From assembly GCA_030616165.1 (NCBI GenBank), contig JAUWXV010000117.1:1-11277 (forward strand): a DNA stretch of 11,277 nt, read 5' to 3'. This DNA comes from a bacterium. Its GTDB lineage: Bacteria; SM23-31; JAUVVT01. Made by a program: the position numbers and the translations under genes. Every line of letters begins with the position of its first letter. The stretch's first letter is position 1. The notes beneath the pieces were generated by a model. The model saw nothing but the letters and a program-made list of their open reading frames with translations, was not told the origin of the DNA and searched no databases. Of this stretch, positions 1-6,028 are shown in pieces.

Positions 1-275
1 CCCATTTTTTCCAGAATTTGAATCAAGTTTTTCAAGAATTTTTCAGAATGTGAAATTATAAGCCCCGTCCCTTTAGAGATTAAAATCGGAAGGATAAAGC
101 ATATATATTTATCTTTTGAGGGGGGCATCACAATTAAAGTATTTTTCTCGGAGAGTATGCTCCTTACAATACCTTCCTGCCAGGCTTTCAGGGGTGGAAA
201 TCCGATATATTTTTTAAGAGTTTCTTTTATAAGATATTTAATCTCGGCTGCTCTATATCCCGATTTTCTTTTCAT
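1..275 (-). CDS. RecQ/DEAD-helicase-like protein, N-terminal fragment, P-loop degenerate (partial at left edge)
   Basis: An open minus-strand frame runs from an ATG at 275 off the left edge, giving 91 codons without a stop. Residues 21-90 follow the layout of a RecQ-type helicase start. LKKYIGF is followed by a WQ pair where RecQ has its conserved motif-0 glutamine, then a hydrophobic strand LIVMP, then ILPIL, then GLIIS matching the strand before motif Ia. The nucleotide-binding P-loop that should follow the LIVMP strand (PTGxGKS in the family) reads PPSKDKYIC, so the Gly-Lys-Ser/Thr needed for ATP binding is missing. The frame stays open upstream to a TAA at 357-359, so a TTG at 341 could add 22 residues; neither start has a clear Shine-Dalgarno. 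It is divergent from the sigma gene. It could be an inactive helicase relative, a decaying gene, or a divergent family. The family assignment rests on motif layout only. Confidence 0.5.
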   Translation of the reverse strand, partial: MKRKSGYRAAEIKYLIKETLKKYIGFPPLKAWQEGIVRSILSEKNTLIVMPPSKDKYICFILPILISKGTGLIISHSEKFLKNLIQILEKM

Positions 276-447
276 AATATGTAATTTAACTGCTGAACTC
301 TGGTTTATTCTTAATATGGTCAGACATTCTTGTCTGTCCAAACAAAATTTGTATCTTTAAAAAAGTACTGAATTTCTATTAACTACTTAAAATATAAGGA
401 ATAATACAAAATTATACATAATTCTTCAAGGAATATTTTTTTTTGTT

Positions 448-475
448 TTGATTATTTATCAATAAAATTTATATT
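448..475 (+). promoter_or_regulatory. Candidate promoter for the ECF sigma gene
   Basis: TTGATT (448-453) and TATATT (470-475) are separated by 16 bases, resembling sigma-70 -35 and -10 boxes. Transcription would begin near 482 and leave a leader of about 48 bases before the ATG at 530. The spacer is extremely AT-rich, so a match this good can occur by chance. The rest of the divergent spacer (342-529) shows no other strong signal. Confidence 0.25.
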
Positions 476-529
476 TAGATAAAATGTTTAGTGGAATAAA
501 ATTAATTTTCAAAGGTATTAATAATAAAG

Positions 530-1165
530 ATGATATTTGAAAAAATATGGGGAGATCCATTATTTTTGACTATTATTCTTTTTGTGCTGAATTCAGCACA
601 AAAAGTTGTTTCAAAAGAAGAGAAAGAATTAATAAAGAAAGTCAAAAATGGTAATAGATTTGCATTTAATACTCTTGTTAAAAACTATCAGAAAAAAATA
701 TATCATCTTGCAAGAAGAATTGTTATGAATCATGAGGATGCTGATGAAGTTGTTCAGGAGACATTTATTAAGGCATATATTAATATATCAAAATATTCAG
801 AGGAATACAAGTTTTATACCTGGCTTTATAGGATTGCTGTGAATACATCTTTAACTCTTTTAAAGAAAAAAAAGTATCGGGGGCTTTCACTTGAAAAACT
901 CACAGAGGATGGACATTTTCAACCAACAAGCGAAGACGATACTCAGCAGAGTTCACAAAATTCTGAACTTAAAAAACTCGTAAAAGAAGCTTTAAAAAGT
1001 CTCTCCCCACAGTTAAGGACGGTGTTTATATTGAGAACCTGGGAAGAAATGAGTTATAAAGAGATTGCTCAAACCCTGAAAATATCAGAGGGAACAGTAA
1101 TGTCAAGATTGAATAGGGCAAGAGACAAATTAAAAAGAATCTTAAAAAAAACCGTGGGATATTAA
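530..1165 (+). CDS. ECF-type RNA polymerase sigma factor (sigma-70 family, RpoE-like)
   Basis: This 211-residue protein would direct RNA polymerase to a dedicated set of promoters. Region sigma-2 lies at about residues 46-112, with the typical signature HEDADEVVQETFIKAY followed by TWLYRIAVN, which covers promoter melting and core binding. A polar linker (about 120-148) leads to region sigma-4 (about 150-205). There SYKEIAQTLKISEGTVMSRL forms the helix-turn-helix that reads the -35 element. Both regions are intact. The start is uncertain. ATG 530 gives a 28-residue N-terminal extension, partly hydrophobic (LFLTIILFVL) and unusual for ECF factors, and its nearest purine-rich stretch (AAAGG, 511-515) is too far away. 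In-frame alternatives are TTG 566, with GGGGAG at 549-554, and GTG 584, which lies inside a 28-bp palindrome. The next gene on the strand encodes a zinc-finger anti-sigma factor, the expected partner. Confidence 0.93.
   Translation: MIFEKIWGDPLFLTIILFVLNSAQKVVSKEEKELIKKVKNGNRFAFNTLVKNYQKKIYHLARRIVMNHEDADEVVQETFIKAYINISKYSEEYKFYTWLYRIAVNTSLTLLKKKKYRGLSLEKLTEDGHFQPTSEDDTQQSSQNSELKKLVKEALKSLSPQLRTVFILRTWEEMSYKEIAQTLKISEGTVMSRLNRARDKLKRILKKTVGY
578..605. promoter_or_regulatory. 28-bp perfect palindrome in the 5' part of the sigma gene
   Basis: Bases 578-591 (CTTTTTGTGCTGAA) are exactly complementary in reverse to 592-605, with no mismatch. In RNA this could fold as a 12-bp stem with an AAUU loop. 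It covers the in-frame GTG at 584, a possible start, and precedes the first conserved sigma-2 residues. As duplex DNA it has the symmetry of a repressor operator. As RNA it could hide a start site or slow ribosomes. The symmetry is seen; any function is inferred. Confidence 0.6.
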
Positions 1166-1234
1166 TATTTAGTTGGAATAATAACTAATATAATATATAT
1201 AATGAATATGAAACAAAAAACGCTAAATAACCAT

Positions 1235-1473
1235 GTCATTCCCGCAGGTGTGTGTTGCAGAACTATCTTTTTTGTCATTCCGAGCAAAGTTAGAGGAGTG
1301 AAGTCGAGGGAACTCCAGTTAGTTTTTGAGATTTCTCCACTACTTCCCCCGAGTACTCGGGGGACTTCGGTCGAAATGACACGGAGGTGTTGTTCAACAC
1401 CCACGCAGGCGGGAATCCATAATAAACATTATACTATGGGAAATAGATAGATTCCTGCCTCCGCAGGAATGAC
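1235..1473. repeat. Composite nested palindromic repeat between sigma and anti-sigma genes
   Basis: The spacer 1166-1500 is mostly made of small inverted-repeat units of the ATTCCC...GGGAAT type, resembling Neisseria dRS3-like and other dispersed intergenic repeats. An outer pair, ATTCCCGC...GTGTTG (1238-1257) and CAACACC...GCGGGAAT (1395-1416), flanks a separate complete element at 1274-1380, so one repeat appears inserted within another. GGTGTTG-TT-CAACACC (1386-1401) forms a tight hairpin inside the right outer arm. A further unit at 1450-1473 contains the hairpin ATTCCTGC-CTCC-GCAGGAAT. The unit ends GTCATTCC (1235) and GGAATGAC (ending 1473) are also inverted. Short open frames here on both strands read through repeat DNA and show no protein-family features. 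Confidence 0.8.
1274..1380. repeat. Inner 107-bp inverted-repeat element (copy 1)
   Basis: It begins GTCATTCCGAGC and ends GGTCGAAATGAC; the two 16-base ends are inverted copies with about 13 of 16 positions matching. Near the right end is the perfect 18-bp palindrome CCCCCGAGTACTCGGGGG (1346-1363). The last 35 bases recur at 10310-10344 with a single difference, and the stretch TTTTGAGATTTCTC recurs at 10258-10271. It therefore belongs to a dispersed family with at least two members in this window. It has no coding capacity and could be a MITE- or REP-like element mobilised in trans. Confidence 0.75.
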
Positions 1474-1490
1474 AAATAATATTTGATTAG

Positions 1491-1497
1491 AAAGGAG
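1491..1497 (+). promoter_or_regulatory. Ribosome binding site deciding the anti-sigma start
   Basis: AAAGGAG lies 3 bases before the ATG at 1501. This favours ATG 1501 over the in-frame TTG at 1483, which has no such site and would overlap the site itself. The spacing is short, but a similar 3-base gap precedes rarA. Confidence 0.6.
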
Positions 1498-1500
1498 ACT

Positions 1501-3390
1501 ATGAAAAAGCAAAATTGCAAATGGTTTAAAAAACTGCTTGGGAGTTATCTGGATAATGAAATAGATTCGACTACAAGGAAAAAGATAGATGAACATCTTT
1601 CTGAATGTGAATCTTGTCAAGCAGAATTTAATATCCTGAAAGAAGTAAATTCTGTTAGCAAAGTTCCATTATATTTAGAACCTTCAGAAGACTACTGGGA
1701 AAGTATAGTTCCCAGAATAAGGAGTAAAATTGAAGAAGAAATAAAAGAGACTGCCTGGGAAAGATTTGCTCAATTTTTTAGAGAATTTTTTGGGTATAAT
1801 AATCTTGCAAGGAATGTTGCCGGTGCGGCAGCTGCCGCAGTCATTATAATTTTTGTCGTAAAGATTACAAATCAACAGTTAGAGTTTTTTAGCCAAAAGC
1901 CAAAAGAGACAGAAAAAATGGAGGTAGCAGAAAAAGTTGAAATCCCTCAAGAAGAGACACGTAGAGCAGAGCCTGCCGATATTTCTGAGGAAAAAAGAAC
2001 GGTACCAAAAGAAGAACCGAAGGAGAGCATTTCAGAGGTAAAAGAGACTGAAAAAATTGAAATTCCCTTAAAAGTAGAGATACCACATGAAGAAAAAATT
2101 ACATTGAAAAAGGAAGAAGCAGTTGCCCTTGCAACAAAAGAAGAAATTCAATCTGTTACGACTACTATAAAAGAAAAAGTAAAATTGGAAGAGAAGACCG
2201 ATAAATTTGAGACTGCGGTTGTGGTAAAACCTTTGGAAGAGAAAAAAGTTCCACCGAAAGAAGCAATAACTTCAGAAGATGAGAAAATCTTAGAGAGGGG
2301 CAATATTCTTAAGTATGAAGAAAAGCCGGGTATCATCATTCCTCAAAAGCAGAAGGAAGATATTTTCAGCAAAACAATAAGAAGGTCATTCCTTGATAAA
2401 GGGCCGTTATTAAGAAATGGATTTGTTGAATCGGAACAGCCAAGAAGATTAAAGAGAACTGAAATACCTATAACTGAAGAGCTATATCCCAATATACTCG
2501 ATAAATTACCCGATATTCCTTCTCCTTTTACGGCTGAAGATGGAACGGAAATTGTGATAGCCTTTTTGAAAGATAAAAAATATGCGCTCATACCTGTTAC
2601 TGTTGAGAATGGGGAACCTTTGGATTACAATAAAAATCAATGGGGCAAAGGAAATCAGCTTGAAGTCAGCATAAAAGATTTTCCAACATTAGCCATGACA
2701 GGCCTTCACTCGGAAATAGAGTTGGAAAAGACAGTTGCAATCACAGGAAAATCTATTTCAGAAATCACCTATTTGGGCAGGCCTGAAAGATCATCTACTG
2801 CAGGTTTTATGAGTGAGAATGAAGATATTATTTCCGTCTTGAAAAGCGATAATAGACTTGTGAAAAAATTAGGATTGACTCATCCTCAATCTACAAAACC
2901 ATTGTTTAATGTTTTCAATCTAATCCTGGAACATCTCGAGTATTATAGAAATAACATTAGACCATGGGAAGATATCAGTTACATTCTATATAACGGGAGA
3001 AAGATATACTTGGAGTGGGGAGGGGCAAAGGGATGGCAGGAATCAATATTTAATGATGAGGTCCTGGGATACTATCGGATTAATATTTGGAGGGAATTTA
3101 GCCAAGAGGAAAAAGCCTTTTTAGACAAAAAGTATTCAAATCTTAATGCAGAACAAATGTCAGAATTAGTAAAAAAACTTTCGCATATTCATACAGGTGA
3201 GATGGTGCCGTATTACATTATGCGCTATGGTTTCTATGAAGGGCATACAGACTATCGAACAGACCCTATAGCCATTTCATTTATCTTTGGGCTAAGGAGT
3301 CTAGAAGATATTGAAATTGCTTTTACGGGGAATTTGTATAACACCTTAACAGAACATTTTACAGAAGACAATATTATTACAATAGATTAA
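1501..3390 (+). CDS. Transmembrane anti-sigma factor with zinc-finger N-terminus and large unrecognised periplasmic domain
   Basis: The 629-residue product opens with a ZAS/zf-HC2 anti-sigma domain: C6, then H32, C36 and C39 in the HxxxCxxC arrangement that binds zinc and clamps the ECF factor in this family. One membrane helix follows (about 102-120, Ala-rich then VIIIFVV), putting the rest outside the cytoplasm. Residues about 130-320 are a Lys/Glu/Pro-rich, probably extended linker; a block near 135-153 (ETEK, then VEIP and EE) recurs near 181-199. The final 300 residues look globular: aromatic-rich, with WGGAKGWQ, a His/Glu-rich stretch (H562, H564, E567) and YGFYEGHTDYRTDP (576-589). I do not recognise this domain. 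Typical anti-sigma factors have 100-300 residues, so this one is unusually large. It sits 335 bases after its presumed sigma partner, with repeats between them. The anti-sigma role is confident; the sensing ligand is unknown. Confidence 0.85.
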   Translation: MKKQNCKWFKKLLGSYLDNEIDSTTRKKIDEHLSECESCQAEFNILKEVNSVSKVPLYLEPSEDYWESIVPRIRSKIEEEIKETAWERFAQFFREFFGYNNLARNVAGAAAAAVIIIFVVKITNQQLEFFSQKPKETEKMEVAEKVEIPQEETRRAEPADISEEKRTVPKEEPKESISEVKETEKIEIPLKVEIPHEEKITLKKEEAVALATKEEIQSVTTTIKEKVKLEEKTDKFETAVVVKPLEEKKVPPKEAITSEDEKILERGNILKYEEKPGIIIPQKQKEDIFSKTIRRSFLDKGPLLRNGFVESEQPRRLKRTEIPITEELYPNILDKLPDIPSPFTAEDGTEIVIAFLKDKKYALIPVTVENGEPLDYNKNQWGKGNQLEVSIKDFPTLAMTGLHSEIELEKTVAITGKSISEITYLGRPERSSTAGFMSENEDIISVLKSDNRLVKKLGLTHPQSTKPLFNVFNLILEHLEYYRNNIRPWEDISYILYNGRKIYLEWGGAKGWQESIFNDEVLGYYRINIWREFSQEEKAFLDKKYSNLNAEQMSELVKKLSHIHTGEMVPYYIMRYGFYEGHTDYRTDPIAISFIFGLRSLEDIEIAFTGNLYNTLTEHFTEDNIITID

Positions 3391-3522
3391 TAGTATGAGT
3401 CTACTCTAAAAACCGCTAATTACGCAAATTTCACTAATTACCTGTTGGTTCATTTAATAAAGAATAATTGGTGTTAATTGGCGGAATTCGCGGTTTTAAC
3501 CTTTTTATACTTGACTCATATT
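3391..3522. repeat. Long imperfect inverted repeat filling the anti-sigma/VWA spacer
   Basis: An outer pair TATGAGTC (3394-3401) and GACTCATA (3513-3520) surrounds an inner pair: ACCGCTAATTACGC... (3412-3440) against its imperfect reverse complement (3465-3494), about 24 of 30 positions matching. AATT recurs every 9-10 bases within each arm (3418, 3427, 3436; 3466, 3476, 3485). It starts directly after the anti-sigma stop codon and ends about 40 bases before the next start codon. It looks like a dispersed palindromic repeat. It could also act as a weak terminator or mRNA-stabilising fold, but no T-run follows it. Confidence 0.65.
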
Positions 3523-3549
3523 ATTCAATTAAAAAATAACAATGAAAAC

Positions 3550-3556
3550 GAGGTGA
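3550..3556 (+). promoter_or_regulatory. Ribosome binding site deciding the VWA gene start
   Basis: GAGGTGA ends 5 bases before the ATG at 3562, and the protein from that ATG begins with a signal peptide. The longer in-frame start (TTG 3478) would lie inside the inverted repeat and place 28 unlikely residues before the signal peptide. Confidence 0.75.
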
Positions 3557-3561
3557 TTTTA

Positions 3562-5760
3562 ATGAATAAAAGATGCCGAATTATGTTGTGCATCATTTTA
3601 ATTACAATTTTATCTTCCCCTGCCAATTTATCCGGTCAGGGATTTTTTATCCCTCGAGAAGAGTTCTCTATCGACAAAGGTTCATTGATACTTAAAAACT
3701 TAAATATTGATGTGGAGATTAATAACCAGAATGCAGAAGTAAAATTAGACCAAAAATTCATTAATGAGTCAAGATATTCTTTTGAAGGAACATATATCTT
3801 CCCAGCCCCGAGAGATGCTGCTGTAAGTAAATTTTCTATATTTTACAAGGGTAAAGAGATTAAAGGAGAAATCCTTGAAAAAAATAAAGCAAGAGGGATA
3901 TATGAAAAATATGTCAGGCGGTTTCGTGACCCAGGGCTTTTAGAATTTATAGACCAGGGGATGCTCAGGGCTTCGGTTTTTCCAATTCACTCGGGTGAAA
4001 AAACGAATATTTTTGTGGAATATAACCAGGAACTAAGAACAATCGGAGATTTGGTTAAATTATCAATTTCTCTTCATAATCTAAAAAGAAGCAGATGCCA
4101 GGATTTTATTATTACAGCACGTATCAGTGACAATAATCCAATTAATAACATCTATTCACCCTCACATAATATCGATATTGAAAGAATATCAAGACGTGAA
4201 GTAGAAATTTCATTCGAAGGAACAGGTGAAGTCAAAGATGGTGATTTCATCCTCATTTATGGAATAAGCAGGGATGAAACAGGTATGAACCTTGCGACGT
4301 TTAAAAAATCCAATGAAGATGGCTATTTTATGCTGCTTGTCTCACCATTAGAATACACCGGCAGACCGCCAAAGATAGGTCAGGATATTGTTTTTGTGCT
4401 TGACAAATCAGGCAGTATGTCAGGAGAAAAAATTCAACAGGCAAAAAATGCTCTTACTTATTGTCTGAATCAATTAAATGATGAGGACCGATTTAATATT
4501 GTGTTTTTCAGCACAAATGTGGAATCTTTTAACAAAACTCTTGTTAATCCCTCGGAACACATAAGGGAAGCAATAAATTTCATAAGAAACATCGAGGCAA
4601 GCGGCGGAACTAATATTAATGATGCTCTTCTTGAGGCACTAAAATTTAAAGAAAATAGACAAGGGCCATTCGTAATAATATTCCTTACGGATGGGCTGCC
4701 CACTGTGGGTGAAATGGATATCGGAAAAATCGTCAAAACAGTTACCGAAAAAGCACCCAATAATGTCAGGTTTTTTAACTTTGGTGTTGGATATGATGTT
4801 AATACACATCTGCTCGACCTTATAGCATTGAAAAACAGAGGAGCATCTGATTATATAGAGCCGGGAGAAAATATTGAACAGATTGTATCTTTATTTTTTG
4901 ATAAAATCTCAAAACCGTCTATGACCGATATTTCAATTGATTTTGGAGATATGATAGTTAAAGAAATTTACCCTGTAAAAATGTCTGACCTTTTTTATGG
5001 AAGCCAGATTGCAGTCTTTGGAAGATATGACGGATGGGGCAGTGAAACCATTATATTGAAAGGTAAAGTTAATGATATAAAAAAAGAATTAAGATATGAA
5101 ACATACTTCCCCAATGAAAACGAGGAGAATGATTTTCTTTCAATTTTATGGGCAAGAAGAAAGGTCGGGTATCTGATGGATGAAATAAGACTCAATGGAG
5201 AGAATGAGGAACTTGTGGAGGAAATTGTGGACCTGGCAAAAAAATACGGAATAGTAACGCCTTATACATCTTTCTTAGCACTTGAAGATGAACCTTTTGC
5301 ATATACTCCTTATCCACCCGGAAGAAGACAAAGGCCTTTTATTATTCCTCAATATCAATCAGACAAATTAAATGCTGTGGAATCTGAAGATTATACTGCA
5401 CCATTGATTTCAGTGGAAAGTGGAAAAACCGCAGTAAAAGTTAGTAAACTTACAAAATCACTCAAAGAAGGGTTCTCCCTTTCTGATGTAAAACAGAGTT
5501 CCTTAATTAAAAGGGTTGAAAATCAGACATTCTACTTGAAGAATGATTTTTGGGTCTCTTCTGATTATAATGAAGGGGACAAGACTGTCGATATAAAGTA
5601 TATGAGCGACGCATATTTCCAGCTTCTAAACAGATTTGAAGATATCAAACAGTTTCTATCAATCGGAGACAAGATTATATTTAAGTATAAAAATATATTC
5701 ATCAAAATAAGTGAATCCGGCAAAGAGAAGTTGGATGAGGATTTTTTTAAACTGTTTTAA
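3562..5760 (+). CDS. Secreted VIT and VWA domain protein (inter-alpha-trypsin inhibitor heavy-chain-like)
   Basis: The 732-residue protein starts with a Sec signal peptide (basic MNKRCR, hydrophobic MLCIILITIL, probable cleavage near LSGQG at 24-27), so it acts in the periplasm or at the surface. Residues about 33-165 form a VIT domain: GTYIFPAPRDAAVSKF, then GEILEKNKARGIYEKY. A von Willebrand factor A domain follows (about 274-445) with an intact metal-ion-dependent adhesion site: D281-x-S283-x-S285, T350, and D377 in LTDG. Such domains bind protein ligands through a divalent cation. Residues 564-573 (IVTPYTSFLA) match the conserved segment after VWA in bacterial VIT-VWA proteins. The last 150 residues end in a small domain with TFYLKNDFWV. 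There is no lipobox or sorting signal. It follows the anti-sigma gene on the same strand and a strong hairpin lies about 57 bases after its stop. Domain identity is firm; the ligand is unknown. Confidence 0.93.
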   Translation: MNKRCRIMLCIILITILSSPANLSGQGFFIPREEFSIDKGSLILKNLNIDVEINNQNAEVKLDQKFINESRYSFEGTYIFPAPRDAAVSKFSIFYKGKEIKGEILEKNKARGIYEKYVRRFRDPGLLEFIDQGMLRASVFPIHSGEKTNIFVEYNQELRTIGDLVKLSISLHNLKRSRCQDFIITARISDNNPINNIYSPSHNIDIERISRREVEISFEGTGEVKDGDFILIYGISRDETGMNLATFKKSNEDGYFMLLVSPLEYTGRPPKIGQDIVFVLDKSGSMSGEKIQQAKNALTYCLNQLNDEDRFNIVFFSTNVESFNKTLVNPSEHIREAINFIRNIEASGGTNINDALLEALKFKENRQGPFVIIFLTDGLPTVGEMDIGKIVKTVTEKAPNNVRFFNFGVGYDVNTHLLDLIALKNRGASDYIEPGENIEQIVSLFFDKISKPSMTDISIDFGDMIVKEIYPVKMSDLFYGSQIAVFGRYDGWGSETIILKGKVNDIKKELRYETYFPNENEENDFLSILWARRKVGYLMDEIRLNGENEELVEEIVDLAKKYGIVTPYTSFLALEDEPFAYTPYPPGRRQRPFIIPQYQSDKLNAVESEDYTAPLISVESGKTAVKVSKLTKSLKEGFSLSDVKQSSLIKRVENQTFYLKNDFWVSSDYNEGDKTVDIKYMSDAYFQLLNRFEDIKQFLSIGDKIIFKYKNIFIKISESGKEKLDEDFFKLF

Positions 5761-5816
5761 CATGATTTATTCATAAACTTTTTGCAACACTGAACTTGGC
5801 AAAAGAATGGTATAAA

Positions 5817-5856
5817 TAAGATAACTCATCCCGAAGTTTCGGGATGAGTTATTTTA
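5817..5856 (+). terminator. Strong hairpin, probable terminator of the VWA gene
   Basis: ATAACTCATCCCGAA (5821-5835) pairs perfectly with 5838-5852, a 15-bp stem with a 2-base gap. A G-T and three A-T/T-A pairs extend it to 5817-5856. It lies about 57 bases after the VWA stop. Only a short T run (TTTT) follows on the plus strand, partly inside the stem, so termination strength is uncertain; the symmetry also allows a role on the other strand. Confidence 0.6.
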
Positions 5857-5869
5857 GAGAGTTTTTTGG

Positions 5870-5894
5870 GACACCTTTTTTTTAAAAAGGTGTC
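5870..5894. terminator. Second hairpin, possible bidirectional terminator or repeat
   Basis: GACACCTTTTT (5870-5880) and AAAAAGGTGTC (5884-5894) form an 11-bp perfect stem around TTT. It follows the previous hairpin by 14 bases. With T-rich DNA before it (TTTTTT at 5862-5867) and A-rich DNA after it, it could act as a terminator on the minus strand or be a repeat unit. The remaining bases to 6028 are AT-rich leader of the next gene with no clear promoter. Confidence 0.4.
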
Positions 5895-6028
5895 AAAGGA
5901 AGTAAGTAAAAAACTTTACAATTATTACAGAAAACTTAAAATAGTCCTGATTGTTAGAATCAAAATGGAACATAATGAAGATTTTTTTAGTAAAAAAATA
6001 AAAATGATATTCTATAAAACGAGATAAT

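Noticed and set aside
157-360. 67-codon plus-strand open frame
   Set aside because: It lies antisense to the helicase-like frame at 1-341, which has family-like motifs; the plus-strand product has none and no ribosome site.
398-1183. GGAATA words at 398, 430, 493 and 1175 as possible ECF -35 boxes
   Set aside because: They are short, AT-rich and lack a consistently spaced -10 partner; chance occurrence is likely at this composition.
1162-1450. Open frames on both strands in the sigma/anti-sigma spacer
   Set aside because: They read through inverted-repeat DNA (products with VIPAG and VEMT words typical of translated repeats) and have no ribosome site or family features.
1235-1473. CRISPR array
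   Set aside because: The repeats are inverted and nested and differ in length, with no regular spacers and no cas genes in the window.
4470-4760. 96-codon minus-strand frame inside the VWA gene
   Set aside because: It is antisense to the VWA metal-site region, whose plus-strand coding is unmistakable.
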